Below are positions 39,011-48,915 of a stretch of DNA of 64,000 nucleotides, in pieces (position 1 is the stretch's first letter; the number at the start of each line of letters is the position of its first letter). Location: the NCBI RefSeq assembly GCF_003010965.1, contig NZ_PGGM01000016.1, forward strand, positions 1 to 64,000. The letters are read 5' to 3'. Both the position numbers and the translations under genes were made by a program. This DNA is from Phyllobacterium sophorae. GTDB lineage: Bacteria; Pseudomonadota; Alphaproteobacteria; Rhizobiales; Rhizobiaceae. Under the pieces are notes generated by a model, which was not told where the DNA came from, ran no database searches, and worked only from the letters and a program-made list of their open reading frames with translations.

Positions 39011-39760
39011 ATGAAAGTCCTCGTACCGGTAAAGCGGGTAGTCGATTACAACGTGAAGATCAGGGTAAAGGGCGACGGCTCCGGCGTTGAACTTGCCAAT
39101 GTGAAGATGTCGATGAACCCGTTCGACGAAATCGCGGTCGAGGAAGCGCTTCGTCTGAAGGAAGCCGGCAAGGTCGAGGAAGTGATCGTCGTATCGATCG
39201 GACCGGCGCAGGCGCAGGAAACCATCCGCACCGCGCTGGCCATGGGTGCCGATCGCGGCATTCTCGTCAAGGTCGACGATATCGTTGAGCCGCTGGCCGT
39301 CGCCAAGATCCTCAAGGGCGTTGTCGAAGCAGAACAGCCGCAGCTGGTTATTCTCGGCAAGCAGGCGATCGACGATGATGCCAACCAGACTGGCCAGATG
39401 CTCTCTGCTCTGCTTGGCTGGAGCCAGGGCACCTTCGCTTCGAAAGTGGAGCTCGGCGGCGACACTGCCAAGGTCACCCGCGAAGTCGACGGCGGCCTGC
39501 AGACCATCGAAATCAAGCTGCCTGCGATCGTCACCACCGATCTTCGCCTCAATCAGCCGCGTTATGCCTCGCTGCCGAACATCATGAAGGCCAAGAAGAA
39601 GCCGCTGGATGAAAAGTCCGCTGCCGATTATGGCGTCGACACCAAGCCGCGCCTCAAGGTGTTGAAAACCGAAGAGCCAGGCGGCCGCAAGGCGGGCGTC
39701 AAGGTCAAGGATGTTGCTGAACTCGTCAGCAAGCTGAAGAACGAAGCCGGCGTTCTCTAG
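39011..39760 (+). CDS. etfB: Electron transfer flavoprotein, beta subunit
   Basis: The 249-residue subunit binds AMP and, with EtfA, carries electrons from acyl-CoA dehydrogenases to ETF:ubiquinone oxidoreductase. The start [16 protein letters not shown], the [17 protein letters not shown] block (about 116-132) and the acidic C-terminal end are typical. A GAGGGAG ribosome site precedes the ATG. etfA follows after 20 bases. Confidence 0.97.
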   Translation: MKVLVPVKRVVDYNVKIRVKGDGSGVELANVKMSMNPFDEIAVEEALRLKEAGKVEEVIVVSIGPAQAQETIRTALAMGADRGILVKVDDIVEPLAVAKILKGVVEAEQPQLVILGKQAIDDDANQTGQMLSALLGWSQGTFASKVELGGDTAKVTREVDGGLQTIEIKLPAIVTTDLRLNQPRYASLPNIMKAKKKPLDEKSAADYGVDTKPRLKVLKTEEPGGRKAGVKVKDVAELVSKLKNEAGVL

Positions 39761-39780
39761 GATCAGGAAAGGAACACAAC

Positions 39781-40710
39781 ATGGCTATTCTTCTTTTTGC
39801 CGAACATGACAACGAGACCCTTTCCGACCAGACCGCCAAGGCGCTGACAGCGGCGCTTGCCATCGGTTCCGATGTGCATGTGCTGGTGGCCGGCAAGGGC
39901 GCAAAGGGCGTCGCCGATCAGGCCGCAAAGCTCGCGGGCGTCAAGAAAGTCCTGCTTGCCGACAGTCCTGACCTCGAAAACCGTCTTGCCGAGGCCAGCG
40001 CAGCGCTCATCGTTTCGCTTGCCGGAAATTATGACACGATCATTGCTGCGGCCACGACCAACGGCAAGAATATCCTGCCGCGCGTCGCCGCCTTGCTCGA
40101 CGTCATGCAGGTTTCGGACATCATCGAGGTGATCTCACCCGACACGTTCAAACGTCCGATCTACGCCGGCAATGCGCTTCAGACCGTGCAGGCGACCGAC
40201 GCCAAGAAAGTCATCACGGTTCGTACCGCAACCTTTGCCGCGGCCGCCGAAGGCGGTTCGGCTTCGGTAGAGACTGTCTCCGCCGCGACCGACCCGGGCC
40301 TGTCGAAGTTCGTCGAAGCCAAGCTTTCCGGCGGCGATCGTCCGGAACTCACTTCCGCGAAGATCATCATCTCCGGCGGGCGTGCCCTCGGCTCGAGCGA
40401 AAAATTCAAGGAAGTGATCCTTCCGGTCGCAGACAAGCTCGGCGCTGCCGTCGGTGCGTCGCGTGCTGCGGTTGATGCTGGTTACGCCCCGAACGATTGG
40501 CAGGTTGGCCAGACCGGCAAAGTGGTCGCGCCGGACCTTTACATCGCCGTCGGTATCTCCGGTGCCATTCAGCATCTTGCCGGCATGAAGGATTCGAAAG
40601 TGATCGTCGCCATCAACAAGGACGAAGAGGCCCCCATCTTCCAGGTCGCCGATTACGGTCTCGTCGGTGACCTCTTCACCATCCTGCCGGAGCTTGAAAA
40701 GGCACTTTGA
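39781..40710 (+). CDS. etfA: Electron transfer flavoprotein, alpha subunit
   Basis: The 309-residue FAD-binding partner of EtfB. The C-terminal FAD domain is recognisable from [39 protein letters not shown] and the closing [20 protein letters not shown] segment. It is the last gene of the etfBA pair; a terminator follows 30 bases later. Confidence 0.97.
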   Translation: MAILLFAEHDNETLSDQTAKALTAALAIGSDVHVLVAGKGAKGVADQAAKLAGVKKVLLADSPDLENRLAEASAALIVSLAGNYDTIIAAATTNGKNILPRVAALLDVMQVSDIIEVISPDTFKRPIYAGNALQTVQATDAKKVITVRTATFAAAAEGGSASVETVSAATDPGLSKFVEAKLSGGDRPELTSAKIIISGGRALGSSEKFKEVILPVADKLGAAVGASRAAVDAGYAPNDWQVGQTGKVVAPDLYIAVGISGAIQHLAGMKDSKVIVAINKDEEAPIFQVADYGLVGDLFTILPELEKAL

Positions 40711-40740
40711 ATTTAATCCACGTTTTGAAATGAAATTATC

Positions 40741-40771
40741 TGGCCGGGGTAGACGAACGCTACTCCGGCCA
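40741..40771 (+). terminator. Terminator after etfBA
   Basis: TGGCCGG...CCGGCCA with an inner GTAG/CTAC pair forms an 11-bp stem around ACGAACG, followed by TTTAGTTTG. It separates etfBA from the 3-hydroxybutyryl-CoA dehydrogenase gene, which must then have its own promoter or rely on read-through. Confidence 0.75.
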
Positions 40772-40812
40772 TTTAGTTTGTGTGATATAAATAAAGCAAA
40801 ACGGATGGAAAC

Positions 40813-41694
40813 ATGGCTGGTACGATCAAGACTGTAGGCATTATTGGCGCAGGGCAAATGGGCTCGGGCATTGCCCACGTCTGCGCCGTGGCCGGATATA
40901 ATGTTTTGATCCACGACCAATCTGCCGAACAGCTGGAAAAGGCCATCGCCACCGTCAACGGCAACATGGCCCGTCAGGTTTCCCACGGCAAACTGGAGGA
41001 ACCGGAGCGCGTCAAGGCAATGGCGCATATCCGCCCAGCTTTGCGGATGGAAGATCTGTCCGGAGTCGATCTTGCCATTGAGGCCGCAACGGAAGACGAG
41101 ACCGTCAAGCGCAAAATTTTTGCGCAGCTTTGCCCCAATCTCAATCCCGAAGCGATCCTCGCCACCAACACTTCGTCCATTTCGATCACGCGCCTTGCGG
41201 CGACCACTGACCGGCCCGAACGTTTCATCGGCATCCACTTCATGAACCCTGTTCCGGTAATGAAGCTTGTCGAGCTCATTCGCGGCATTGCCACCGAAAA
41301 TGTGACTTTCGAGAGCGCACGCCAATTCGTCGCCAGCCTCGACAAGACGATCACCGTTGCCGAAGATTTTCCGGCCTTCATCGTCAACCGCATTCTGTTG
41401 CCAATGATCAACGAAGCGATCTATGTGCTTTATGAGGGCGTGGGTTCGGTCGAAGCCATCGATACGGCGATGAAACTGGGCGCCAATCACCCGATGGGGC
41501 CGCTGCAGCTTGCCGATTTCATCGGGCTAGACACCTGCCTTTCGATCATGCAGGTGCTCTATGACGGTCTTGCGGATTCGAAGTACCGGCCCTGCCCGCT
41601 TCTTGTCAAATATGTCGAAGCCGGCTGGCTGGGACGCAAGGCCGGCCGCGGTTTCTACGATTATCGCGGCGAACATCCCGTTCCGACACGGTGA
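40813..41694 (+). CDS. hbdA: 3-hydroxybutyryl-CoA dehydrogenase
   Basis: The 293-residue NAD-dependent enzyme interconverts acetoacetyl-CoA and 3-hydroxybutyryl-CoA. It has the N-terminal GAGQMGSGIAHVCAVAG loop (about 11-27), a central NTSSISITRLAA block, the catalytic His in FIGIHFMNPVPVMKLVE, and a GFYDYRGE end typical of the single-domain family. The etfBA neighbours fit a role in short-chain acyl-CoA oxidation or polyhydroxybutyrate metabolism. Confidence 0.95.
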   Translation: MAGTIKTVGIIGAGQMGSGIAHVCAVAGYNVLIHDQSAEQLEKAIATVNGNMARQVSHGKLEEPERVKAMAHIRPALRMEDLSGVDLAIEAATEDETVKRKIFAQLCPNLNPEAILATNTSSISITRLAATTDRPERFIGIHFMNPVPVMKLVELIRGIATENVTFESARQFVASLDKTITVAEDFPAFIVNRILLPMINEAIYVLYEGVGSVEAIDTAMKLGANHPMGPLQLADFIGLDTCLSIMQVLYDGLADSKYRPCPLLVKYVEAGWLGRKAGRGFYDYRGEHPVPTR

Positions 41695-41877
41695 CGGGAC
41701 GGGCACGTTATGGCGTGCATCGTCAATATTTTATTTCTAATCAAACCCTTGCATTGGTCTGTGCCTCTCCCCAACTGAAGCAGAATTGCAGCACCGGGCC
41801 CCTCTGGCGATTGTTACCGGCTCTCTCGTGATGTCGGAGCTGTAATCTGGAACCGATGCCGGCGGATCTTTTTCAAC

Positions 41878-42909
41878 ATGGAGCTTCTGTTTATTGATGC
41901 CATGGGCAAGCCCCTATGGATGTGGCTTGGCTTTTTTGCCCTTGTTCTTGTTCTCCTCGTCCTCGATCTGGGCGTCCTCAACCGTAAAAATCATGACATA
42001 GGCATGCGCCAGAGCCTCCTGCTCTCGGCGTTCTACATCAGTCTTGGCGTCGCCTTCGGCGGCTTCATCTGGTGGGAACTCGGGTCTGAAGCCGGGATGC
42101 AGTATCTGACCGGCTTCGTTGTCGAGAAAAGTCTGGCGATGGACAATATCTTCGTCATTGCCATGATTTTCGGCTACTTCGCCATCCCGAAGCAGTTCCA
42201 GCACCGGGTGCTGGTTTACGGCATCCTCGGTGTCGTCATCCTTCGCGGCATCATGATCGCGGCGGGTGCCGCTATCGTCGAAGAATATGAATGGGTGCTC
42301 TACCTCTTCGCGGCATTCCTGATTTTCACCGGCATTCGCATGCTCATGGCCGGAGAGGGCGACTTCGACGTTTCCGCCAATCCCGTCTTTAAGTTCATGA
42401 GCAAACGATTCCGCGTCACGAAAGAACTGCATGGCGAGAAATTCATCGTCAGGCGGACCGATCCCCTGACAATGAAGCGGCAAACCTGGATCACCCCGCT
42501 GCTGCTCGCCCTCGTCATGGTCGAACTGGCCGACGTGATCTTTGCGGTGGATTCGATCCCGGCGATTTTCGCCATCACCACCGACCCCTATCTTGTCTTC
42601 ACATCGAATATCTTCGCCATTCTTGGCCTTCGTGCGCTGTATTTCGCGCTCGCAAGCCTTATTCATCGCTTCGTCTACCTGAAATACGCATTGTCCCTGG
42701 TGCTGGTTTTCATCGGCGGAAAGATTTTCGTCGCAGATGCTTTGGGACTGGCAAAGATACCGCCAATGTGGTCACTGTCGATCACGCTTGGCATCCTGCT
42801 TGCCGGAATTCTGAGTTCGCTCTGGAAAACGCGGCATGAGCAAACAGCGCCGGTATTATTGATTGACGCCCAACCGGCCTGTAGCGCCGAAAGCACTGGA
42901 AAGGCATAA
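41878..42909 (+). CDS. TerC family integral membrane protein
   Basis: The 343-residue protein has eight to nine transmembrane helices and the TerC signatures: SLAMDNIFVIAMIF (about 85-98) and VELADVIFAVDSIPAIFAI (about 216-234), whose acidic residues likely bind a metal ion. Recent family knowledge connects TerC members with manganese export and protein secretion; tellurite resistance is only a historical name. It is followed 22 bases later by the ExoD-like gene. Confidence 0.93.
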   Translation: MELLFIDAMGKPLWMWLGFFALVLVLLVLDLGVLNRKNHDIGMRQSLLLSAFYISLGVAFGGFIWWELGSEAGMQYLTGFVVEKSLAMDNIFVIAMIFGYFAIPKQFQHRVLVYGILGVVILRGIMIAAGAAIVEEYEWVLYLFAAFLIFTGIRMLMAGEGDFDVSANPVFKFMSKRFRVTKELHGEKFIVRRTDPLTMKRQTWITPLLLALVMVELADVIFAVDSIPAIFAITTDPYLVFTSNIFAILGLRALYFALASLIHRFVYLKYALSLVLVFIGGKIFVADALGLAKIPPMWSLSITLGILLAGILSSLWKTRHEQTAPVLLIDAQPACSAESTGKA

Positions 42910-42931
42910 TTCCATCAAAAGGGAGGACAAA

Positions 42932-43570
42932 ATGAACGCGGATGGAACACCGCCTGATTGGGACCCGATGGGTTCGCAACATACGCGGCGCCTGTCCAGC
43001 GTTCTTGTCCAGCTCGGCGAAACACCGGCGGACAGGATTTCGTTCAACGACATCCTGTCCGCCTTGTCCGAACGCGGTTTTGGGGCGCTGATGATTCTCT
43101 TTTCAGCGCTCAATCTCTTGCCCCTGCCACCAGGCACATCGACCATATTCGGTATTCCCCTTGTCCTGCTATCGATCCAGCTGCTGATGGGCTTCGAAAA
43201 GCCGTGGTTTCCCGCGTTTATCCGGCAAAAGTCCATCCGCATTGAAAGCTACCGCTCTTTCATCTCCAGACTCGAACCGGTTCTCACGCGTTTTGAAAAA
43301 CTGGCGCGTCCGCGCTACTGGCTCGTACCGCAAATGCTGGTCGAGCGCGTCGTCAGTATCGTCGCATTGCTGATGTCCCTGATCGTCATCCTGCCCATCC
43401 CGCTGATCAACCAGATGCCGGCGCTCAGCATTATCCTGCTCTCGATTGGTCTTGGCGAACAGGATGGTGTCTGGCTTGGTACCGGTCTTCTGGTAGCTGC
43501 TCTTGCCGCGGGCATCGCCATTGGCCTCGGCGCATCGGTTGGTCTCGCGGCCCTGCATATTTTCGGTTGA
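42932..43570 (+). CDS. ExoD family (exopolysaccharide synthesis) membrane protein
   Basis: The 212-residue protein has several hydrophobic segments and the ExoD signature [20 protein letters not shown] near 49-68, plus [11 protein letters not shown] and [19 protein letters not shown]. In rhizobia, exoD mutants have altered exopolysaccharide and alkaline sensitivity; the mechanism is unknown. The ATG at 42932 follows a strong GGGAGGA ribosome site, so the longer upstream frame overlapping terC is not used. Confidence 0.9.
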   Translation: MNADGTPPDWDPMGSQHTRRLSSVLVQLGETPADRISFNDILSALSERGFGALMILFSALNLLPLPPGTSTIFGIPLVLLSIQLLMGFEKPWFPAFIRQKSIRIESYRSFISRLEPVLTRFEKLARPRYWLVPQMLVERVVSIVALLMSLIVILPIPLINQMPALSIILLSIGLGEQDGVWLGTGLLVAALAAGIAIGLGASVGLAALHIFG

Positions 43571-43575
43571 GTGCG

Positions 43576-44049
43576 ATGAACGCCAAGACAATCACCATCT
43601 ACGTTGACGCCGACGCCTGCCCGGTCAAAGCTGAAATCTACCGCGTTGCCGAGCGGTATGGCGTAAAAGTCTTCGTCGTTTCCAACTCCATGATGGCAAT
43701 TCCCCGCGACCCGATGATCGAAAGGGTGATCGTCAGCGACGGGTTCGATGCCGCCGATGACTGGATTGCGACACGTGTTTCTCGCGGCGATGTCGTTGTG
43801 ACAGCCGATATTCCGCTTGCCAGCCGCTGCGTCAAAGCTGGAGCCGATGCCATTTCGCCGACAGGAAGAGCCTTCACGGAAGCCTCCATCGGCAATACGC
43901 TCGCAACACGCAACCTTATGGATGAATTGCGTTCCGCAGGGCAAATCACCGGCGGTCCGCGGCCATTTTCACCAAAAGATCGCTCCGCCTTTCTTTCTGC
44001 GCTCGACCTCGCTATTGTGCGGTTGAAACGTGCGGGCTTCGCCACCTGA
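43576..44049 (+). CDS. YaiI/YqxD (DUF188) family protein
   Basis: The 157-residue protein opens with [20 protein letters not shown], the hallmark of DUF188, whose fold is related to PIN/NYN-type nucleases with acidic residues at the putative active site (D in VDADACP). Its function is unestablished. The ATG at 43576 lies 5 bases after the exoD-like stop; a TTG three codons upstream is an alternative. Confidence 0.9.
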   Translation: MNAKTITIYVDADACPVKAEIYRVAERYGVKVFVVSNSMMAIPRDPMIERVIVSDGFDAADDWIATRVSRGDVVVTADIPLASRCVKAGADAISPTGRAFTEASIGNTLATRNLMDELRSAGQITGGPRPFSPKDRSAFLSALDLAIVRLKRAGFAT

Positions 44050-44151
44050 GGGTAATGCGGATGGGAGCTATGCGTTTCTTGGCATTGACGGAACGCGTCG
44101 CAGGCTCTACGAGAGCGCAACAAAGCTATTTGCGTGCCGCTCGTGCTCCAA

Positions 44152-44424
44152 AGAGCGAGTTGTAGTCATATTGAATAGTTCTGCCGGCGGGAATTCGCGG
44201 ACAAGGTCAAGGGATTTGGCGAGGCCGATGCCTTTCCATCGGACGACGCCGAAGCCCGAAGGATTTGGCCCGAATTCATCCGGCCCTTCGGGTTTCCGGC
44301 TGGCGGCCAACCACTTTGTCAGGCGGCATCGTCCGATGCGCGAACATCGGCCTCGCCACCTTCCTCGTGGATTGTCTCGCCATCCGAGAAACAGAACTTA
44401 TTCAATATGACTACAATTCGCTCT
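44152..44424. mobile_element. 273-bp palindromic element, MITE-like
   Basis: The ends are near-perfect terminal inverted repeats: 31 bases at 44152-44182 beginning AGAGCGAGTTGTAGTC, and 32 bases at 44393-44424, with one mismatch and one gap. A second pair of complementary arms lies inside (GCGAGGCCGATG and CATCGGACGA around 44219-44250, complements at 44325-44353), so nearly the whole length could fold into one hairpin. There is no coding sequence of note and no transposase. No clear target-site duplication is visible beyond AA/AAA. It fits a non-autonomous inverted-repeat element, or a large structured RNA. It fills most of the 425-base gap between the DUF188 and helicase genes; nothing else is seen there. 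Confidence 0.6.
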
Positions 44425-44474
44425 AAACGCCGAGCCCAAAACACCAGCCCAAACACGTACTTGAAAGTTCATTA

Positions 44475-46412
44475 ATGACTATATTCGATTCTATCGCTCC
44501 GGCGCTGTCCGGTGCATTGGCTGCCCGTGGCTACGAGACGCTGACGCCGGTGCAGACCGCCGTCCTTGCTCCCGAAGCTGGCGGCGCCGATCTTCTGGTC
44601 TCCGCGCAGACCGGTTCCGGCAAGACCGTCGCGTTCGGTATTGCCATTGCGCCAACCCTGCTCGATGGCGCCGACCGCTTCACTTCCATTGGCGCGCCCT
44701 ACGCGCTGGTCATCGCTCCGACCCGCGAGCTCGCCCTGCAGGTGCGGCGCGAGCTGGAATGGCTCTACGAGAAGACTGGCGCGCGCATTGCCTCCTGCGT
44801 CGGCGGCATGGACATGACCAAGGAGCGCCGTGCGCTCAGCCAGGGCGCCCATATCGTCGTCGGCACACCCGGCCGTTTGCGCGACCACATCACCCGCGGT
44901 TCTCTCGACATGAAGGAACTGCGCGCGGTCGTGCTCGACGAAGCCGATGAAATGCTTGATCTCGGCTTCCGCGAGGACCTCGAATTCATCCTCGGCGAAG
45001 CGCCGGCGGACCGGCGCACGCTGATGTTCTCGGCGACAGTGCCTAAACCGATCGCCATGCTTGCCAAGCAGTTCCAGAAGGATGCGCTGCGCATTACCGC
45101 CACAAGCGACCGCGAGCAGCACAGCGACATCGAATACCACATCATGCCGGTAGCGCCGCGCGAGCGCGAAAATGCAATCATCAATGCGCTGCTTTTCTAC
45201 GACGCGCAGAACACAATCATCTTTGGTTCGACCCGCGAGGCGGTGAAGCACCTGACCAGCCGCTTGTCCAATCGCGGCTTCTCGGTTGTTTCGCTTTCTG
45301 GTGAGTTGAGCCAGGCCGAACGCACCAATGCACTCCAGGCAATGCGCGACGGCCGTGCCCGGGTTTGCGTGGCGACCGACGTTGCCGCGCGCGGTATCGA
45401 TCTGCCCAATCTTGATCTCGTCATTCACGCCGACCTACCGAACAATTCCGAGACGCTCCTGCACCGCAGCGGCCGAACAGGACGTGCAGGCCGTAAGGGC
45501 ATCTGCGTTCTGATCGTACCGCCATCACGCCGCCGCACCGCCGAGCGCCTGCTTCAAGGCGCAAAGCTCGCAACGACGATGGTGCCGCCCCCCGATGCGG
45601 ACGCAATCAACAAGCGCAACCATGATCGCATTCTCAATGATCCTTCGCTGACCGAAGTCATGACCGAGGAAGAGGGCGATTATGTTCGTGAGTTGCTGGG
45701 CATGCATTCAGCCGCGCAGATCGCCGCTGCCTATCTGCGCCAGCAGATGGCTGCACGCCCTGCCCCCGAAGAATTGTCAGGCACACCGTCGCATGTGCTT
45801 GAGCCGATGCGCGATTCTGGCCGCAAGGGCAGCTTCGACGACAGGCCTGGACGCGGTGAACGCGCACCACGTTCCGAACGCTTCGAACAGTTCGAGAGCG
45901 GTGCCTGGTTCTCCTTGAGCGTCGGCCGCAAGCAGCGGGCCGAACCGCGCTGGCTCCTGCCGCTGATCTGCAAGGCCGGTGATATCACCAAGACCGATGT
46001 CGGTTCGATCAAGATTCTCGAGACGGAAACCCGTTTTGAAATCACCGCCAGCAAGGCCGACGATTTCATGGCGCGGATCAAGCAATTTGGCACGGGCGAA
46101 AAGGGCGTGAACATCACGCGCAGCGAAGGCGCTGGCCCCTCATCGCCGCGTCGTGAAGGTGGCGATTACAAAGGCAAGAAGAGCTTTGGCGAGAAGCGGG
46201 ATTTTGACGACCGCAAGCCCCGTTTCCGTGATGACAAGCCGAAATCCGACTGGGCTGCCAAGCCGGCCAAGGCGAAGCCGGAAGGCTGGACCACAGAAAA
46301 GCCTGAAAAACCGAAGAAAACACCTAAAGAACGCAAACCAGGCGAACTGCATGGCTTTGACAAGTACAAAGCCAAGAAGGCAAAAAAGGCCGCTGCGGGA
46401 GGAGCTGAGTAA
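44475..46412 (+). CDS. DEAD-box RNA helicase with DbpA-type RNA-binding domain
   Basis: The 645-residue helicase has Walker A AQTGSGKT at 44-51, DEAD at 155-158, SAT in MFSATVP, and HRSGRTGRAGRKG in the second RecA domain. A DbpA-like RRM-fold domain follows (about 470-550, WFSLSVGRKQRAEPRWLLP), and then a long Lys/Arg-rich disordered tail (about 555-645). It probably remodels rRNA during large-subunit assembly or acts in cold adaptation. It is monocistronic with a strong terminator. Confidence 0.94.
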   Translation: MTIFDSIAPALSGALAARGYETLTPVQTAVLAPEAGGADLLVSAQTGSGKTVAFGIAIAPTLLDGADRFTSIGAPYALVIAPTRELALQVRRELEWLYEKTGARIASCVGGMDMTKERRALSQGAHIVVGTPGRLRDHITRGSLDMKELRAVVLDEADEMLDLGFREDLEFILGEAPADRRTLMFSATVPKPIAMLAKQFQKDALRITATSDREQHSDIEYHIMPVAPRERENAIINALLFYDAQNTIIFGSTREAVKHLTSRLSNRGFSVVSLSGELSQAERTNALQAMRDGRARVCVATDVAARGIDLPNLDLVIHADLPNNSETLLHRSGRTGRAGRKGICVLIVPPSRRRTAERLLQGAKLATTMVPPPDADAINKRNHDRILNDPSLTEVMTEEEGDYVRELLGMHSAAQIAAAYLRQQMAARPAPEELSGTPSHVLEPMRDSGRKGSFDDRPGRGERAPRSERFEQFESGAWFSLSVGRKQRAEPRWLLPLICKAGDITKTDVGSIKILETETRFEITASKADDFMARIKQFGTGEKGVNITRSEGAGPSSPRREGGDYKGKKSFGEKRDFDDRKPRFRDDKPKSDWAAKPAKAKPEGWTTEKPEKPKKTPKERKPGELHGFDKYKAKKAKKAAAGGAE

Positions 46413-46440
46413 TTCAGCGCGTTCGGCAAAAGCTGAAAAG

Positions 46441-46468
46441 GCCTCGCCCTCGGGTGAGGCTTTTTTTT
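46441..46468. terminator. Bidirectional terminator between the helicase and tlpA-like genes
   Basis: GCCTCGCC, loop CTCG, GGTGAGGC is followed by eight T on the plus strand. On the minus strand the same stem is followed by TTTTC. It sits between two convergent genes, 28 bases past the helicase stop and 6 before the TlpA-like stop. Confidence 0.9.
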
Positions 46469-46473
46469 ATTGA

Positions 46474-47154
46474 TCACTGCCCCGATATCGCCGCGTCGAT
46501 GAACCGGGCGGCATCGTCGCTCGACCAGTCCGCGGGCCCGTTCATGGCGGCGATCTGGCAGCCATCCTTGTCAACAAGCACTGTTACCGGCAGCCCAAAT
46601 GCCAGGTTCTTGCGCTTCAGGTCGTTGAACACGCCCATCGAGACATCGCGGTAGAGCTGCAGCGATTTGACGCCGATCTCGCTCAGGAACGCCTTAGGCT
46701 TTTCATCGTCACCCGTATCGATATTGATCGTCACGACCTGAAAGTCATCCCCGCCCTTTTTCGACTCCAGCGCATCGAGCGCCGGCATTTCCTCGCGGCA
46801 CGGCAGGCACCATGTCGCCCAGAGATTGACCAGCAGCGTCTTGCCCTTGAAATCCGAAAGCCGCGCCGGCTTGCCGTCTGGCGCTGTGAACGCCAATTCC
46901 GACATGGACTGCGGCGCGTCCGCACCGCGCATGGCCGCAACTGCGCCCGTCGCGGCCGCATCGAGCTTCTTGGCGGCGTCGGTTTTCATTGCGCACTGAT
47001 CGGACGGGTTTGTGCTGGCGACAATATTGCCAGAAGGCCGCTCCATCACGTATACCGCAACCGCACCGGCAACGATGCCCGCCAGGCCTGCAAGAAGAAT
47101 GATCTTTCTGCTCGCGTTCCGTGGCGATTTCTGTGTTCGGTTGTCGTCAGTCAT
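46474..47154 (-). CDS. TlpA-like thiol:disulfide interchange protein
   Basis: The 226-residue protein has one N-terminal membrane anchor (about 17-37) and a periplasmic thioredoxin-fold domain with the reducing active site WCLPC (motif [16 protein letters not shown]). TlpA proteins reduce periplasmic thiols, in rhizobia notably for cytochrome-oxidase copper-site assembly. A distinctive late segment, [18 protein letters not shown], carries an extra cysteine. I chose ATG 47154; a GTG seven codons upstream is possible. It is divergent from argH. Confidence 0.9.
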   Translation of the reverse strand: MTDDNRTQKSPRNASRKIILLAGLAGIVAGAVAVYVMERPSGNIVASTNPSDQCAMKTDAAKKLDAAATGAVAAMRGADAPQSMSELAFTAPDGKPARLSDFKGKTLLVNLWATWCLPCREEMPALDALESKKGGDDFQVVTINIDTGDDEKPKAFLSEIGVKSLQLYRDVSMGVFNDLKRKNLAFGLPVTVLVDKDGCQIAAMNGPADWSSDDAARFIDAAISGQ

Positions 47155-47189
47155 TTCTACTCTTTCGCTTCTCACCCAAGGCGCTTTCC

Positions 47190-48590
47190 ATGTCCGACAA
47201 GAAGAACAGCAATGAAATGTGGGGAGGCCGTTTTGCCTCCGGTCCCGCCGCGATCATGGAAGAAATCAATGCTTCCATCGGCTTTGACCAGAAACTCTAC
47301 GCCCAGGACATTCAGGGTTCGCTTGCCCATGCTGCCATGCTTGCGAAGACCGGCATAATTGCGGCGGAGGATCACGACAAGATCGCAAAGGGTCTGAACA
47401 CGATATTGTCAGAGATCGAACAGGGAAAGTTCACGTTCTCACGCAAACTTGAAGACATTCACATGAATGTCGAATCCCGCCTTGCGGAACTGATCGGCGC
47501 CTCCGCCGGCCGGTTGCACACGGCCCGTTCGCGCAACGACCAGGTCGCCGTCGATTTCCGCCTCTGGGTGAAAGCGGAATTCGAAAAGACCGCCGTCGCG
47601 CTCAAGCAGCTGATCGCAGCCTTTCTGAAGCGCGCCGAAGAACATGCGGCGACATTGATGCCCGGCTTTACCCATCTCCAGACAGCGCAGCCGGTGACGT
47701 TCGGCCACCACTGCATGGCCTATGTGGAAATGTTCGGCCGCGATCTGGGCCGCGTCAAGGACGCGATCGAGCGCATGGATGAGTCGCCGCTCGGCGCTGC
47801 GGCGCTTGCCGGCACCGGATTCCCCATTGATAGGCACATGACGGCCAAGGCTCTTGGCTTTCGCGAACCGACGCGTAATTCGCTCGACAGCGTTTCCGAT
47901 CGCGACTATGCGCTCGAATTCCTCGCGGCTGCGGCCATCACCGCCACGCATCTGTCGCGTCTGGCGGAAGAAATCGTCATCTGGTCGACGCCGCAGTTCG
48001 GCTTCGTGCGCCTGTCCGATTCCTTCTCGACAGGCTCCTCCATCATGCCGCAGAAGAAAAATCCTGACGCGGCCGAGCTGGTCCGCGCCAAGACCGGGCG
48101 CATTACCGGGTCACTCGTCGGGCTTCTCACGGTGATGAAGGGCTTGCCGCTCACCTATTCCAAGGACATGCAGGAAGACAAGGAGGCGGTCTTTGACGCG
48201 GCGGAAACCCTGGAACTCGCAATTGCCGCGATGACCGGCATGGTCGGTGACATGACGATCAACACGGCGGCGATGAAAAAGGCCGCCGGCTACGGCTATT
48301 CCACCGCGACCGACCTTGCCGACTGGCTCGTGCGCGAACTCGGCCTGCCCTTCCGCGAGGCACATCACGTGACCGGACGCGCCGTCGCGCTGGCCGAGCA
48401 GAAAAAAGTCGATCTCGGCAAATTGTCGCTTGAGGACCTGCAGCAGATCCATACCGGCATCACCGATGCAGTGTTCGGCTATCTGGCTGTCGACAAGTCG
48501 GTGCGCAGCCGCAAATCCTATGGCGGCACGGCCCCGGAACAGGTTCGCCGGCAGATCAAATTCTGGCAAAAGCGCATCGGGAAGCTGTAA
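47190..48590 (+). CDS. argH: Argininosuccinate lyase
   Basis: The 466-residue enzyme splits argininosuccinate into arginine and fumarate, the last step of arginine synthesis. It has [15 protein letters not shown] at the start, [15 protein letters not shown] (about 111-125) and the fumarase-superfamily signature [12 protein letters not shown] (about 279-290) with the catalytic serine. ATG 47190 begins the family N-terminus. The next gene is an LptM-like lipoprotein and then lysA. Confidence 0.97.
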   Translation: MSDKKNSNEMWGGRFASGPAAIMEEINASIGFDQKLYAQDIQGSLAHAAMLAKTGIIAAEDHDKIAKGLNTILSEIEQGKFTFSRKLEDIHMNVESRLAELIGASAGRLHTARSRNDQVAVDFRLWVKAEFEKTAVALKQLIAAFLKRAEEHAATLMPGFTHLQTAQPVTFGHHCMAYVEMFGRDLGRVKDAIERMDESPLGAAALAGTGFPIDRHMTAKALGFREPTRNSLDSVSDRDYALEFLAAAAITATHLSRLAEEIVIWSTPQFGFVRLSDSFSTGSSIMPQKKNPDAAELVRAKTGRITGSLVGLLTVMKGLPLTYSKDMQEDKEAVFDAAETLELAIAAMTGMVGDMTINTAAMKKAAGYGYSTATDLADWLVRELGLPFREAHHVTGRAVALAEQKKVDLGKLSLEDLQQIHTGITDAVFGYLAVDKSVRSRKSYGGTAPEQVRRQIKFWQKRIGKL

Positions 48591-48718
48591 GGCTTCACTG
48601 ATCTCCCCCATCTAGGGCAGAGATAATCGGCATCGGATGTCAGAGCGAGACCCTTCCATATGATCCCGTCATGCTCTAGACAAAGACAAACGCCCATTCG
48701 GACGACAGGATCAAATTG

Positions 48719-48904
48719 ATGACAAGCCGTTCTATTCTGACGACAATTCTGATGTCGATCGCGATTGTAAGCGCTGTTTCGGCCTGTGGCCGCAAGGGCC
48801 CGCTTGAACCGCCACCGGCTTCGGTTACCTCGATGCCTGGCGAACCGAAAACCGCAACCCCACCTGCGCCCGACAAGCGTTTCATACTCGACCCATTGAT
48901 CTAG
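48719..48904 (+). CDS. LptM-like small lipoprotein (YifL family)
   Basis: A 61-residue protein with a signal peptide and a lipobox VSAC (lipidated Cys at about 23), followed directly by GRKGPLEPPP and a Pro-rich tail ending in RFILDPLI. This short CGxKGPL pattern is that of LptM (YifL), which in E. coli binds the LptDE complex and aids its disulfide maturation. ATG 48719 follows AGGA by 8 bases. It starts 11 bases before lysA, and the same arrangement (lptM-like before lysA) is common in related bacteria. Confidence 0.88.
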   Translation: MTSRSILTTILMSIAIVSAVSACGRKGPLEPPPASVTSMPGEPKTATPPAPDKRFILDPLI

Positions 48905-48915
48905 GCTGATTTTAC

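Noticed and set aside
40135-41490. 451-codon open frame antisense to etfA and hbdA
   Set aside because: It spans two real genes and their terminator, with no family resemblance.
41878-42909. Tellurite-resistance operon around the TerC gene
   Set aside because: No terB, terD, terE or terZ genes are nearby; the single TerC protein fits metal homeostasis better.
44107-44310. 67-codon minus-strand frame in the palindromic element
   Set aside because: It runs through the inverted repeat end and has no ribosome site or domain.
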